IMG/VR virus record: IMGVR_UViG_3300047095_000752
Coordinates: 1-64,000 of that record
Length of the DNA: 64,000 nt
From: a virus
Strand: one strand, 5' to 3'
How positions within the stretch are numbered: the stretch's first letter is position 1; every line of letters starts with the position of its first letter. The notes under the pieces are model-generated. The model worked only from the letters and a program-made list of their open reading frames with translations. It was not told where the DNA came from and did not search any database. A program made the position numbers and the translations under genes. Shown in pieces: positions 30,387-41,154 of this stretch.

Positions 30387-32198
30387 TTAGAATGTAGATG
30401 TTTGTATTGCGGGTACTTTACTCGATAATGTGTAATTACTTTGAAATAACCCCATATCAAAATTATTACCTGCTGTTTTGGGTTCAATTCCGGGTTCTTC
30501 TAATTCTTTAACCAGACCTTTAGTTAATGTATCAAAGGTATCGATATTATTCCAGAACCAGTTTGACAATTCTCTTGGGACTGGAAGTCCGGTTTTAAGT
30601 TTTAGTGCTACACGGTCTTGTATAGACACACCTATTTCAGACAGTTCTCTTTCCAGCTTTAAAGATTCGTACTCATTTTTATATTTACCCATAATATCAA
30701 TATTAAAGTCGGTTAGTAATTCATTTGCGCCCATTATTGATGTTATAAGTGGATCTGAAAATGCATCTAATGTGTCGAGACCCGTTCGCACAGTATTAAG
30801 CCCCGTATCAATTAGATCTAGTGAACTTGTAAATATAGAGTCTCTAGAGAATCCGGGGGATTTGATATTATTTCTAATAAGGCTAATATCCCCTAGATTT
30901 ACGATTGGATTATTCCCCGATGAGTTGCCGCCGCTAGGACCTTCACTTATTGTAGATGGTATTTCTGTAGTTCCTCTTAAATCACGGATGTAGGTATCCA
31001 GTGCTGGGCGCTCTTCCGTCACATCTTCGTTACCACGAGCTACCATCGAATTGTATAGAGATGTTATTGTGAATCGAACATCGATCGTTCCGGGTCTCTG
31101 CGTATACGATATATCGGAACTTTCACCGGAACCACCTTTAATAACATCAATTTGTTGAACGTAGGCAGCGTCCAGCCCAGCAATACCCGGACATTTCATA
31201 CGACATAACAATGGGAATCCGAATGTAAAGTTAGAGTCAGAAGCAGGGCAAACAAACAGTAGCAAGTGAGCAAGTGGCGTTAAAACGTAAGTCTCATATG
31301 CTTTATTATCATTGGGATATGGGTTGTATAATCTAAGTGTGAATTGATACGATGGTGAAAACTCACAGCCTTGCCATATTTGTGGAAAGTCAATCTTACT
31401 ACCGGCGGCAGCTTTAATTAAACCTTTACCTAAAGGTGAACTTCCTTCTATTCCATTTTCAAGCCTCTTACCTGTCTCTGCCATTTGTGTGGCACCAGAG
31501 TTCATGACATTGGCTGCAGTCTCCCCAAATAACATCCCACCAACTTCACCTAAGTCTTTCATTATTTCACCGAGACCTTCGGAAATTGAATTTTTACCGC
31601 TTATAAATCTAATTTCTTGACCCAAAGAAGATCCAACGTTTGCTACAGATTCTGACTTAGATTCGCCGAACTGGTTTGACCAAGATTCCGTGAAGTTCGA
31701 TTCGTTTTGTACTGCTAACTTTAGAGGCATAGTCAGTGGTTTAATACCTGTACCTTCAAGTAAATTTGATAAGCTACCTTGCCCTGACGTTGGAATATCT
31801 TGAAGCTTATATAGGTCAAGTCCAACGTCACCATCAATACCCTGATATGCTGGAATACAAGGTTCTAGGGTTACAACTAACATTGTTTGTAGTATTTTAT
31901 TAACGGTATACTTTAACGATTCATCATCTTGACCTTCCAAATATACGAAAGGAGGTAACCCCCATATATTTGTAATTTCAGTTTTACTTCCTTGGGGTGC
32001 TTGTTTTACTTTTGTCTTTGTTCCGGGTGCCGTAATATTACCACCCCCGTTACCCTTAGTGAATATACTAAAAGACGACTTAGCTTCATCTATGAAATCT
32101 GAGACCATAGATTTACCATCTTGAGCCATCTTATTGATGTCCCCTAAACTACTTTTAGCAGTTTCAACATAATTTTTTATATCTCCAGGAATTGGCAT
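30387..32198 (-). CDS. Tail/baseplate structural protein, 603 aa
   Basis: Follows the tape measure gene. Long Gly/Ser-rich N- and C-terminal regions flank a folded middle (about residues 75-400) with EITNIWGLPPFVYLEGQDDE, a CEFSPSYQFTLRLYNPYPND segment and PLLCRMKCPGIAGLDAAYVQ. Phage tail hub or tail-tip proteins next to the tape measure look like this, but I cannot name the family. ATG after AAAGGAT. Confidence 0.55.
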   Translation of the reverse strand: MPIPGDIKNYVETAKSSLGDINKMAQDGKSMVSDFIDEAKSSFSIFTKGNGGGNITAPGTKTKVKQAPQGSKTEITNIWGLPPFVYLEGQDDESLKYTVNKILQTMLVVTLEPCIPAYQGIDGDVGLDLYKLQDIPTSGQGSLSNLLEGTGIKPLTMPLKLAVQNESNFTESWSNQFGESKSESVANVGSSLGQEIRFISGKNSISEGLGEIMKDLGEVGGMLFGETAANVMNSGATQMAETGKRLENGIEGSSPLGKGLIKAAAGSKIDFPQIWQGCEFSPSYQFTLRLYNPYPNDNKAYETYVLTPLAHLLLFVCPASDSNFTFGFPLLCRMKCPGIAGLDAAYVQQIDVIKGGSGESSDISYTQRPGTIDVRFTITSLYNSMVARGNEDVTEERPALDTYIRDLRGTTEIPSTISEGPSGGNSSGNNPIVNLGDISLIRNNIKSPGFSRDSIFTSSLDLIDTGLNTVRTGLDTLDAFSDPLITSIMGANELLTDFNIDIMGKYKNEYESLKLERELSEIGVSIQDRVALKLKTGLPVPRELSNWFWNNIDTFDTLTKGLVKELEEPGIEPKTAGNNFDMGLFQSNYTLSSKVPAIQTSTF

Positions 32199-32210
32199 AT
32201 TTTAAATCCT

Positions 32211-35200
32211 TTAGTCAAACTGACCAAAAAGTAAGTCTTGTAGTGATGCTGGTAAATCTCCAAGTCCAGCGTCCTTGGCGTCCGCAGCATTAGCTGTATT
32301 AGCAGCAATTGAAGAAGCAGACTTGGATACACTGGTGCTCATTTGTGCTACGTTAGATACAATTGAACCGATTTGATTTCCTAAGTTATCCATACCATCG
32401 CCCATTTTACCAGCCATACCAGCAACGGAATTAGATACTCCATTTGAAGTCATTAATGAACCTAATTTGGATGTTACTTCTTGAGAACTTATTAAATCAT
32501 CTATACTCATCCCGGATGCTTTTTCCATTTTCTCTTGGAGTCCGGGAACTGCTAATATCTTTTCTTTTAATTCACTTTTCAATGTATCCATTGATGTTAT
32601 ACCACTAGTGGCACTTTTAATTGAAGTTCCTATGGTTTCCATCCCACCCATGGCGGTCTCAGTGGCTGCTGCAACGTCAATTCCCTTTACAGCGTCCGAT
32701 ACCATACCTGCAGCATTTGATGCCTTTACAGCCGTCTCAGCACCTATTTGTTTTGCTGTTGTTACTGCGTTATGTGCTGAGATACCAGCGGAACGAGCAG
32801 TTGAAGTGGAACCGCCCAACCAACCCATAATCTTTGCGACGTATTTTTCAGTTTCGCCATTTTGGGGAATTTGACCAGCTTGGATTGTTTTATTGTATGG
32901 TCCTGCGTTATACGAAGCTAAAGCAAGCGGAAGATTTCCGTTTCTCATTGCAAGCACTTTAGCAAAATACGCGGTACCACCCATGATTGCCTTTTCAGGA
33001 TCTGTCCGCTCATGAGGTTGTACATTAACGTCCTTACCGGTACCCGGCATCAATTGCATAAGACCAACTGCCCCGGCTGGTGATTTTGCATTTGGATTGA
33101 AATTACTTTCAGCCTTAATAATAGCAGCAACTACGTTTGGATCTAATCCATTTAGTTTAGAATATTTTTCAATTAATGGTTTTAAGTTATCGGGAGCTTG
33201 ATCGAATATCGCGCCGCCACCGGCACCAGTATAACCACCAGCCGCTTGATTGTACATTTCCGCCCCGCTTGCTGCAGCACCGGTAGCCCAATCATACGCC
33301 TTTGTACCATACGAACCAACCGTACCCATAAAGCCAGTAGCAGGAGGCGGTGCTGGGGCTGATTCTATGGTTGCTTCTGTGGCTTTTTCCTTAAAACCGT
33401 CTTTGGTGTAATCCATTTCACGCATTTCGCCAAGGGCGGTTCTTTGGTCTTCATAATATTTTACATTATCTTCTTTCTTTTTGGACCATGCTCCGCGAGC
33501 CTTAGAATCTTCTGCAACTCTACTGTATGCACGATCTGAGGCGGCCGCCGTAAAACTTTGGGCGGGGGCACCGGCTCCACCGGCTAGAGCCTCGACGATA
33601 GACCTGAAGTCTGTTAGTCCCGGTATATAATCCCTTACCAACTCCGGCGTTTTATCTATCATCATAAGAATACCCGATGCAATCATAGGGATAACACCAA
33701 TAATACAATCGAACAACCCAGCGAACATGAAATCCATTTTATTTACACCGGCTGTTATACCTTCCCATACAGACAACCAAATACCTTCAATTCCCGTCAT
33801 CATCCCGGTGAAATTTTCTCGAATTGCAAGTCCCATTTCATCTACATAAAATGCAATAGTACTTGTTAGTTGTTTACCATAAAATGAATCTAATAATACA
33901 CTACCAAGAGCACCGACCACACTACCAATTATACCACCTATAGCAGTACCAACAATTGGAAATACAGAACCGAGGGCAGCACCAATTGCACCACCTGATG
34001 CACCACCGGCTAAAGCGAGTCCGGCGGTAGTCGCGGATTCACCCATGTCTTTACCACTATAAATGTCATACGCAAGACCACCGGCAGACATAAGGGCACC
34101 GGTTGCCCCACCGACAACTTTGGTCGCGCCACTCATTGCGGCACCACCCATTTTACCGACTACACCGGGAGTAGCCTTAGCCATACCACTAGCAAGTCCG
34201 CCCGCCTTAGACATAAATCCTTTACCAAGCCCTTTTGCAAATTGACCCCAAGATTGATCTGGTATAGCACCGGTAACATCGTCACCAATAGATGATAGAA
34301 TTCCATGGGCGCTAGTACCCGGATGGGCAGCAGCCCGTTGTGCTATAGATTTACCCTCTGCCGCCATCACTTCATCACCCATCAGCCCGAATGCATTGGC
34401 TGCTTTTGGGTAGAATGTTGTGCGCCCCATAGTTTGTCTATTACCGACGTTACCCGCCATATCTCTCAATCCACCAAACATACCTTTAGCAGAACTACCA
34501 ATACGACTCCCAAATCCCTTCATAGCATCTAAGCCGCCTTTAAAGGATCTTTGCTTTCTCATAAATCCCATGAAGCCGCCACTTTGTACTATATTCTTAG
34601 CGGCACCTTTGGTTAACATTTTAAGACCTAATAAGGCACCCAGCCCACCTAAAGTTTTACCCATTAGTCCGGTTATTGCCGTAACTCCAGTCTGGACCGT
34701 GTCACTTATAACTTGAATACCAGTTTGTAAAGCAGGAATAGCAACACCAGCGAGTCCGCCCATGGCATCAGTGAAATAATCCCACTTTCTCCACCATGAA
34801 GCTTCTTTAGCTTCTTTCTTCTGAATCATTAACGCTTCTTTATCCATATCGTAAGTTAATCGTTCAGTCTTGCGAGATTTTACTGTAATATCAATAATTT
34901 CATTTTGATGCTTTTTATCTCTGGTATTAGATATAATTAATTCTTGTACCATTTTTTCCATTAATGATACTTTACGATCTTGATATTTATCATCTCGACC
35001 GGTATTCATTTTAAGCTGATTTAATATTTCAGTTAATTTTTCTACAGTGGGTTCACAACAATCCCCCATCGTAGTTTTTCTAGAGCCACCACCCCCACCA
35101 GTAGATCCATCATCGTCATCAGTCATCATATATTTTTTTCTAAATCCACTTAAACTATTATGGATGGATCCTAATTTCGATTGTTGATACCATTTACCAG

Positions 35201-36752
35201 CTTTGGTGTCTTTTAATTTACCTTCTCTTAAACTACGGGCAAGCATTGAACCACCCTTGAGAGCACCCGCACCCATTACCAAACCACCAAGTGGTCCGGG
35301 TCCCATAGTCATAGCTTTCAGACCAAGTTTACCAGCGCCCATCATCATACTAAGTGGGCTAACGCCCATCATTGCACCCAATGGACCACCAGACAGTAAA
35401 CTACCGGCAGCGCCCGCCGCCATCTTACCCGCACCTAAAATAGTCATCGGGTCAACACCAAGAGCTAATGCGGCAAGGAGTCCGATTCCACCCATCTTAG
35501 CACCTTTACCAACGGCGGATTTAATTGGTGAAAAAAGTTCACCAGTTGTCTTCATTCTACGACCGGGTGGCTGTTTAGATTTACCACCTCCCCCGCCACG
35601 GCCATTTCTTTTTAGTAAATCTAAAATACCAGCATTTCTAACATCATCCTCAGACGAAAATCCAATAATATTTGAAAGTAAAGCCTTCGCCCCCGTATAT
35701 GGGGATTTGGCTATCGTTTTAAGCTTACCCGCAATAAATTCGGAAGCGGCCGTAACGTCAGTCGGTGGTTTTATTTTAAGTTTAGTCCCCAGTCCGGTTT
35801 GCGTTACTCTGATAAGATCGTACATCAATCTATTTGTTTCACTAGACGTAGCACGACCTGCTGTATAAATCATACCAAGGGTAGTATTCATAGCGGCAAA
35901 TACACCAACCTTTTTAGGATTAGGTAGCTGAGATGAATAACGACCTGCGTTAAATACACGCATTGCTGGGATGATAAGGTTTACTGCAGTTTCCCCAAAG
36001 AATCTTAGCGTACTATTTGTAAATCGCGTTGAAAATTTCTTTTCTTCATTATGTTCTAACTTAGCGGCAATACTTTTAGATAAGTGAGTTATAAATGAAA
36101 GATCTTTTTTACTCAATTGATCCTTAGACCCACCATAACGAGCACTATCATTTAAACTGTTCTTATTAACCGAACTTGCAAATTCAGTATTTCCAGAATA
36201 ACCACCACTACGGATAAGTGAATTACTGGAGGACGATCTACGACCATTACCTTTATGGCTTATAGTCTTCTCTGTATATTCAATAGTTTGCTTTTTACCA
36301 GAACGTCTTACTCTTGCTCTACGCTTTACAGTACCCGCATCATCGGATTTAAATATTTCTTCAATCTCTTCAATCCCATCACCAATTCCGCGCATCCCCT
36401 TACCGTCAGATTGAGCATTTGATACATCATAACCACCACCCATTGAATAAGGACTCATACCACCCTTAATACCACTGAGTTTATTACCAACAGCCCCTGC
36501 CGCCTTACCCAACAGAGGTTTTAAGAACATTGAACCTAAAGGACCGCCTAAAAGTAACGAGGCGGCATCTCTGTGGGACTTTACTAATTCCGGGGAATCC
36601 TCACCAAGCGCAAAGTTATAAGCACCTCGCCCAGCACCCATAGCAGCACGACCCGCCATAGCAGGTGCCGCTTGCATTCTATTAATAATCGAATTTCGTC
36701 TGGATGAAGTTGAAGAAATCTCTCCACTACCGTACATTGCCTTGGGATCCAT
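32211..36752 (-). CDS. Tape measure protein with lytic transglycosylase domain
   Basis: 1513 aa. The very long, Ala/Gly/Met-rich sequence with several hydrophobic segments (IGLLAALALGVDPMTILGAG, GGASGGAIGAALGSVFPIVG) fits a tape measure that sets tail length. Residues about 1184-1290 form a soluble lytic transglycosylase domain: LNGLDPNVVAAIIKAESNFN (catalytic Glu), KSPAGAVGLMQLMPGT and LPLALASYNAGP. This would cut peptidoglycan during DNA injection. It lies between the structural protein 30387-32198 and the metalloprotease-like gene, all in one leftward operon. Confidence 0.9.
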   Translation of the reverse strand: MDPKAMYGSGEISSTSSRRNSIINRMQAAPAMAGRAAMGAGRGAYNFALGEDSPELVKSHRDAASLLLGGPLGSMFLKPLLGKAAGAVGNKLSGIKGGMSPYSMGGGYDVSNAQSDGKGMRGIGDGIEEIEEIFKSDDAGTVKRRARVRRSGKKQTIEYTEKTISHKGNGRRSSSSNSLIRSGGYSGNTEFASSVNKNSLNDSARYGGSKDQLSKKDLSFITHLSKSIAAKLEHNEEKKFSTRFTNSTLRFFGETAVNLIIPAMRVFNAGRYSSQLPNPKKVGVFAAMNTTLGMIYTAGRATSSETNRLMYDLIRVTQTGLGTKLKIKPPTDVTAASEFIAGKLKTIAKSPYTGAKALLSNIIGFSSEDDVRNAGILDLLKRNGRGGGGGKSKQPPGRRMKTTGELFSPIKSAVGKGAKMGGIGLLAALALGVDPMTILGAGKMAAGAAGSLLSGGPLGAMMGVSPLSMMMGAGKLGLKAMTMGPGPLGGLVMGAGALKGGSMLARSLREGKLKDTKAGKWYQQSKLGSIHNSLSGFRKKYMMTDDDDGSTGGGGGSRKTTMGDCCEPTVEKLTEILNQLKMNTGRDDKYQDRKVSLMEKMVQELIISNTRDKKHQNEIIDITVKSRKTERLTYDMDKEALMIQKKEAKEASWWRKWDYFTDAMGGLAGVAIPALQTGIQVISDTVQTGVTAITGLMGKTLGGLGALLGLKMLTKGAAKNIVQSGGFMGFMRKQRSFKGGLDAMKGFGSRIGSSAKGMFGGLRDMAGNVGNRQTMGRTTFYPKAANAFGLMGDEVMAAEGKSIAQRAAAHPGTSAHGILSSIGDDVTGAIPDQSWGQFAKGLGKGFMSKAGGLASGMAKATPGVVGKMGGAAMSGATKVVGGATGALMSAGGLAYDIYSGKDMGESATTAGLALAGGASGGAIGAALGSVFPIVGTAIGGIIGSVVGALGSVLLDSFYGKQLTSTIAFYVDEMGLAIRENFTGMMTGIEGIWLSVWEGITAGVNKMDFMFAGLFDCIIGVIPMIASGILMMIDKTPELVRDYIPGLTDFRSIVEALAGGAGAPAQSFTAAASDRAYSRVAEDSKARGAWSKKKEDNVKYYEDQRTALGEMREMDYTKDGFKEKATEATIESAPAPPPATGFMGTVGSYGTKAYDWATGAAASGAEMYNQAAGGYTGAGGGAIFDQAPDNLKPLIEKYSKLNGLDPNVVAAIIKAESNFNPNAKSPAGAVGLMQLMPGTGKDVNVQPHERTDPEKAIMGGTAYFAKVLAMRNGNLPLALASYNAGPYNKTIQAGQIPQNGETEKYVAKIMGWLGGSTSTARSAGISAHNAVTTAKQIGAETAVKASNAAGMVSDAVKGIDVAAATETAMGGMETIGTSIKSATSGITSMDTLKSELKEKILAVPGLQEKMEKASGMSIDDLISSQEVTSKLGSLMTSNGVSNSVAGMAGKMGDGMDNLGNQIGSIVSNVAQMSTSVSKSASSIAANTANAADAKDAGLGDLPASLQDLLFGQFD

Positions 36753-36758
36753 ACTTTA

Positions 36759-37736
36759 TTACCTCGTCATCTTTAATTTATTAATACTAGATACAATATT
36801 CGAATGCAATCCGTTTTGATTAGTTATACATACAATTTCACTTGGATATATAACTTCTTGTCCGGGCAATGTAGTTACATTTTTAAATCCAATTTTTTCA
36901 TACGCTTTTATTATTGAATTTCCAATCATATTAACATTTAATCTAACTGGATTTCCAAGAAAGTTTTTATCATATACCCCAGTTACATGCTCCGTTAAAT
37001 TCATAACCGATTCTAAAGGTAGATCTTCAAATAATTTTCTAAAAAATGCACCCCATACCACTTTGGCTGTTTTTACCTTCATATGGTTATAATGTAACTC
37101 TTTATTAATATCAAATTTTACAGTCATATCTTGAAATAATTCAGTTAGGGTATTTACATTATTTTTTAATATATTATTAACTTTTTCTTTGGGGTATAAC
37201 TTTAAACCATCTTCAGATACAATATGTGATATAAAGTTACTATAAAATGGTAAATAATATTCTGATATAGCAGGTCTTATAAATCCTGTTGTTTTAGTAT
37301 GTCTTGCTGCCATATGGCAAATTTCATGTGCAACAACACTGGATATATCATATCTGGAGTTACCAAGAATACCTATATTATCGTCTAAGATTATGTAGAC
37401 AGTATCGTCTAAATGGTCGTAAAACCCAAGTGCCCATTCTTTCTTTATTCCGAATGAATGTTTAATCTTAGTATATAAAAATTGAAATTTAGATGGATTT
37501 ACATAACCTATGATTATTTTCTTATTATCTATACCTTTGTAAACAGTGGATTTGATTGGCTTTAGTACAGACGATTCATCGATTTGTTTTTTAAACTTAT
37601 TTTCAATATTTTCGCTTGAGTATATTTCAAATGGAGCGATGTCAAAACTGTCCATTTTCGTATATGGTATAAGACCAACTGGAGAAAATCGAAATTCATT
37701 TATATTATATTTATCAGCGGCTATCTCAAAATCCAT
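36759..37736 (-). CDS. Putative zinc metalloprotease, 325 aa
   Basis: Contains SSVVAHEICHMAARH, so an HExxH zinc site at about residues 137-141 (His, Glu, His). The segment before it, LDDTVYIILDDNIG, is a typical edge strand. No signal peptide. Its place between tape measure and terminase suggests a virion or morphogenesis role, perhaps processing a structural protein or acting at infection. The metalloprotease call rests on this motif. Confidence 0.6.
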   Translation of the reverse strand: MDFEIAADKYNINEFRFSPVGLIPYTKMDSFDIAPFEIYSSENIENKFKKQIDESSVLKPIKSTVYKGIDNKKIIIGYVNPSKFQFLYTKIKHSFGIKKEWALGFYDHLDDTVYIILDDNIGILGNSRYDISSVVAHEICHMAARHTKTTGFIRPAISEYYLPFYSNFISHIVSEDGLKLYPKEKVNNILKNNVNTLTELFQDMTVKFDINKELHYNHMKVKTAKVVWGAFFRKLFEDLPLESVMNLTEHVTGVYDKNFLGNPVRLNVNMIGNSIIKAYEKIGFKNVTTLPGQEVIYPSEIVCITNQNGLHSNIVSSINKLKMTR

Positions 37737-37772
37737 CTATAAATCCTTATTTTATATACATTTGTCCTCAGT

Positions 37773-39593
37773 TTAAAGGTCTGCCATCATGTCTATGAAG
37801 TCCATTATATCTTCTTCTTTATCATTATCATAGTCATTTCCAATAATTATATCAAATGCGTCATCTGTAAAATCTTTTTCTGCATTTTTTGGTTTTAATG
37901 CGTATTGCATTTGATTATATTCTTGAGTCGTTATTCCGTATTTATAATGATCTGGATATGTATTTGTAACGTCCATACTCATGGCTGCAGCAAATTCATC
38001 AGCGTCTTCGTTGCCGGGGCTTCGTAGATAATCTACCATACTTTGCCCCTTCTTTAAGTTACCTAAAATATCTTGATATGATTCCGGTGAATATTTTCGA
38101 ACATAAAAACAAAATGCGAAGGCCATGACTAAGTCGTCTGTGTTACCAACGGACGCCTGAACTTTACCATTCTTGTTAGTTAGGGCTAACAATTCAGATG
38201 CCAGTCTAGGCGATTTAATTAGATCTAAGTTACTTTTAACATGATCATACATAGATTCAATTATAAGTGGGCGTGTCTTTGAAGAAGTTGTTATCCCGGC
38301 TACAAACTTCATTCTCTTTTTAGTGCCTACCCCAGTCATGCGAGTTTCACCATAAATATTAAAATTGGAGTCATCATTATTTAATATATTCAGAATCGCC
38401 AATCCAAACCCACCTGTATTTTCAATTATAAGAAGGTTATTGGGAAACATTATGGCGATGTCTTTTACAATTTGTGTGAATTTTAATATTTCTAATTTAC
38501 CTACATATTCTGCGATTTGTTCACAAGTTTCAAAATCAATTACCTGAATAACGCTATTATCGGATCCGTTTTCACTTGCGATATCAACTCCGATTAAATA
38601 AAACTTAGTAACATCGAAATTGAATTTAAATAGGGTTAGTCGCCCACCATCCATATAATCGATTACTTTTGTGGCTGGGTCCGGCTCTGAGTTCATAAGA
38701 TTATTTAAAGCGATCTGAACTTCATCCGACCAGAAAGATCCATCACTAGAAATAAATGCCATCTCCATTTCTTGCTGAATTCGTTTTGGATCATTATCCA
38801 TAGCATCACATTGGATCTTGTACCACGCATCGTCAAGCCCCGGTATATCGCGCCAGTGGATCTTGCATGCTTTATATGCAGATTTCTCGGTTTTAGCTTT
38901 TGACCATTGTTTATAGTACCATTCGCCGCGACCGCGCATTCCGTTGGGTGTTGAAATTATGAAATTACCATATGGGATATTATTATCGGCTGCATATTTC
39001 TGTGCTATCGATGTGGCGGGCGTTAAGGCTGTAAAGGCAGTATCGATATGGTCAATGAAAGCCGTTTCATCGATGATTAAACAGACTATACTGTTACCCC
39101 GCAAGATCCCTTCCGGCTTTTGTTGGGAGACGGCTTGACTGATCAATTTAGATCCGGTAGTTTTTAATGTAAATGATTGTTGATTTCTTTCAGCATAATC
39201 CCAACCTGCAGGTCTTAAGAAATCCTGTGGGATCACGTCAAGAATGTCTAAAACTTTTTTGTTATAGGAGCTTGATTCCGGTCCGGATCTACTAACTACA
39301 CCGATTACATAGTTATCTTGAAATAATACAAGCCAGGCGCATAGTGCTTGTGTTGTGAACGATGCACCTGTTTGTCTTGACTTATTCAGTATCAAAAAAT
39401 GATGATCCATGAAAGTTTGGACAATATGTTTTTGTGGCTCATATAAAGTTACATGCGCATAGCCCCCAACAGTCGGTGCTAAAACGCAGTTCTCTATGAA
39501 GAAATTTGGATCTTCTTTGCACCGGATGTAGAAGTATGCTTTTTCTTCATTGCTCATCGCGTTATATTCTTCGTTTGAATTTTTATATCTCAT
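37773..39593 (-). CDS. Terminase large subunit (T4 gp17-like)
   Basis: 606 aa, about the length of T4 gp17. The packaging ATPase has a Walker A-like LNKSRQTGASF (about residues 74-84), adenine-binding EPQKHIVQ upstream, and Walker B CLIIDETAFID near residue 170 with the catalytic Glu. The nuclease domain has LIGVDIASENGSD, NLLIIENTGGFG and NTDDLVMAFAF, supplying the acidic metal ligands. It cuts concatemeric DNA and drives it into the prohead. Its start overlaps the 3' end of an HNH endonuclease gene by 11 bases. Confidence 0.92.
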   Translation of the reverse strand: MRYKNSNEEYNAMSNEEKAYFYIRCKEDPNFFIENCVLAPTVGGYAHVTLYEPQKHIVQTFMDHHFLILNKSRQTGASFTTQALCAWLVLFQDNYVIGVVSRSGPESSSYNKKVLDILDVIPQDFLRPAGWDYAERNQQSFTLKTTGSKLISQAVSQQKPEGILRGNSIVCLIIDETAFIDHIDTAFTALTPATSIAQKYAADNNIPYGNFIISTPNGMRGRGEWYYKQWSKAKTEKSAYKACKIHWRDIPGLDDAWYKIQCDAMDNDPKRIQQEMEMAFISSDGSFWSDEVQIALNNLMNSEPDPATKVIDYMDGGRLTLFKFNFDVTKFYLIGVDIASENGSDNSVIQVIDFETCEQIAEYVGKLEILKFTQIVKDIAIMFPNNLLIIENTGGFGLAILNILNNDDSNFNIYGETRMTGVGTKKRMKFVAGITTSSKTRPLIIESMYDHVKSNLDLIKSPRLASELLALTNKNGKVQASVGNTDDLVMAFAFCFYVRKYSPESYQDILGNLKKGQSMVDYLRSPGNEDADEFAAAMSMDVTNTYPDHYKYGITTQEYNQMQYALKPKNAEKDFTDDAFDIIIGNDYDNDKEEDIMDFIDMMADL

Positions 39594-40578
39594 TTTTAAG
39601 TCTCTCTATTTCATCTAAGTATCCATTTTCTTTCATGTATAGATTGAATTTATTTTTGTTATATTTATGCCACTTATTTCGATTACGAGATCGATCCATT
39701 AGTTGTAGATTTGATATTTGGTTTACAACATTTTCTCGCAGATACATGTGTACATTTTCATTTTCTATTAGATTATTTTCTTCTAAAAATGTAACAAAGG
39801 CGGCCACTGGGTATATATGATCGACCCCGTATCGACTCGGATCTGAAATCCAGTTATTATAATTCTTATCTATATTTAAATGTTTATTGATAAAATTATG
39901 TGTACCTGTAGATTTCCGTAACATTAAAAATAAATGTTTATTTGAATTCCAACGTGGGTGTTCAGGTCCCCTGTTCCTAGATAACCAACATTCTCTGCAT
40001 CGTTTATTTTTGTTTACAAAATTATCATAATTGGACCACAATATGTGATCATCTTTACATTTAATTTTCAAAGGGGATCTAACATTTAGATTGGCGTTTT
40101 TATATTCGACCTCAGATGTCAATAATGTGAACCCATCGACTTCGATTTTTAATTTTATATCCGAGTACATTTTCTTAAAATTCAAACTACATTCATAACA
40201 GCCTCGTCGCCTGAGTTGGTTATATGATTTTACCACTTTATGACCTATTGGGCAGAACATGGATATCTTTTTCATAGTATTTAGATTTTTTTCATCCCAT
40301 TCGATTTCAGATGTGTTTAGTTTATATCCCATATTTTCTATATCATTGCGTATGGTTTCATACGATTTAGTTTTATTTTTAGCACACTCACCACATCGCC
40401 TACCATGATTTTTAAAATTATGAAAATTCATTTTTATATTATGATCTTTAGGACAGATCATAGGAAATTTATCTATGACTTTAATGTTTTGTTTTACAAA
40501 TTCTTCCTCGGTTATATCTAAAATATACCCAGAACCTTCAACATAATTTTTAATGTCTTCATAACTAGTTCTTTTCAT
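39583..40578 (-). CDS. HNH endonuclease with zinc-finger repeats
   Basis: About 331 aa. Three repeats of about 55 residues each carry a CP-x-x-H or C-x-x-H…RCxEC zinc site (MICPKDHNIKMNF, RRCGECAKNK, RGCYECSLNF, RCRECWLSR). An HNH-like nuclease follows (YGVDHIYPVAAFV and NLQLMDRSRNRNKW). It is related in layout to 50336-51244 and 54326-55270. Probably a freestanding homing endonuclease inserted next to the terminase. I use the ATG at 40578; TTG at 40584 is the alternative. Confidence 0.75.
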   Translation of the reverse strand: MKRTSYEDIKNYVEGSGYILDITEEEFVKQNIKVIDKFPMICPKDHNIKMNFHNFKNHGRRCGECAKNKTKSYETIRNDIENMGYKLNTSEIEWDEKNLNTMKKISMFCPIGHKVVKSYNQLRRRGCYECSLNFKKMYSDIKLKIEVDGFTLLTSEVEYKNANLNVRSPLKIKCKDDHILWSNYDNFVNKNKRCRECWLSRNRGPEHPRWNSNKHLFLMLRKSTGTHNFINKHLNIDKNYNNWISDPSRYGVDHIYPVAAFVTFLEENNLIENENVHMYLRENVVNQISNLQLMDRSRNRNKWHKYNKNKFNLYMKENGYLDEIERLKNEI

Positions 40579-40594
40579 ATCCAAAATCTCTTTT

Positions 40595-40612
40595 TAAAAT
40601 ATATATAGTCAA
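40595..40612 (-). promoter_or_regulatory. Promoter-like element, TGACTATATATATTTTAA type
   Basis: The - strand reads GTTGACTATATATATTTTAA, the same as the element at 531-548. It lies directly upstream of the HNH endonuclease and terminase operon. Confidence 0.45.
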
Positions 40613-40615
40613 CTT

Positions 40616-40777
40616 TCAATAATCATCCGAATCGCCATAAGATTGTACTTCAAGTCTATCTGTAGTGCTTTTCAATTCCTTCAACTCCGACTCCAATGTA
40701 TTTATTTTTGTAGTTAATTTGGCTACTTCATTTTGAAGTTCTGTGAATGCGATTGACGCCGAAAGGGTGTATTGCAT
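40616..40777 (-). CDS. Small coiled-coil protein, 53 aa
   Basis: Starts MQYTLSASIAFTELQ, then a clear heptad region (VAKLTTKINTLESELKEL) and an acidic end. The ribosome site is weak. It may be a small structural or assembly factor ahead of the terminase operon. Confidence 0.45.
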   Translation of the reverse strand: MQYTLSASIAFTELQNEVAKLTTKINTLESELKELKSTTDRLEVQSYGDSDDY

Positions 40778-40807
40778 GATCTAAATCCAGTTTAAAGTTA
40801 AAGTTGA

Positions 40808-40839
40808 ACAAAAAAAGAAAGGGAGTGTATAAACTCCCA
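40808..40839 (-). terminator. Terminator of the hub/small-gene operon
   Basis: The - strand GGGAGTTTATACACTCCC hairpin is followed by TTTCTTTTTTT. Confidence 0.85.
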
Positions 40840-40848
40840 GTTAAAATA

Positions 40849-41154
40849 TCACGTTATATAACTTACACACGATTTATATTTAAAGTTTACTCCGAATGTG
40901 TATATATCAGTTCCGTTATTTATATTATACGATCCCACATCCATATATTCTATTACAAATAATTTTCGAGAATAGTAATCAAACGGTTGTGAAAAGTTTC
41001 TTCTAATGTGATTGGGTGGATTGTATAATATACGAATAAATACTTTAGTTAATGTAAGTGAAATTCGTCTAAACGTATTTGAAAGTTTTTTATAAACTGG
41101 ATCTGAATTACTATAAATAATTGTAAATGCTAATGATGTAGGTGAGTATTCCAT
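40849..41154 (-). CDS. Small hypothetical protein, 101 aa
   Basis: The ATG at 41154 overlaps the TGA of the preceding gene (TGATG), with GGAG 11 nt upstream. A helical basic middle (LSNTFRRISLTLTKVFIRIL) is followed by Tyr-rich strands. Unknown function. Confidence 0.5.
   Translation of the reverse strand: MEYSPTSLAFTIIYSNSDPVYKKLSNTFRRISLTLTKVFIRILYNPPNHIRRNFSQPFDYYSRKLFVIEYMDVGSYNINNGTDIYTFGVNFKYKSCVSYIT

Noticed and set aside
35203-35868. + strand frame opposite the tape measure gene
   Set aside because: Pro/Ala/Leu-rich shadow of the Gly/Ala-rich tape measure; no start signals.
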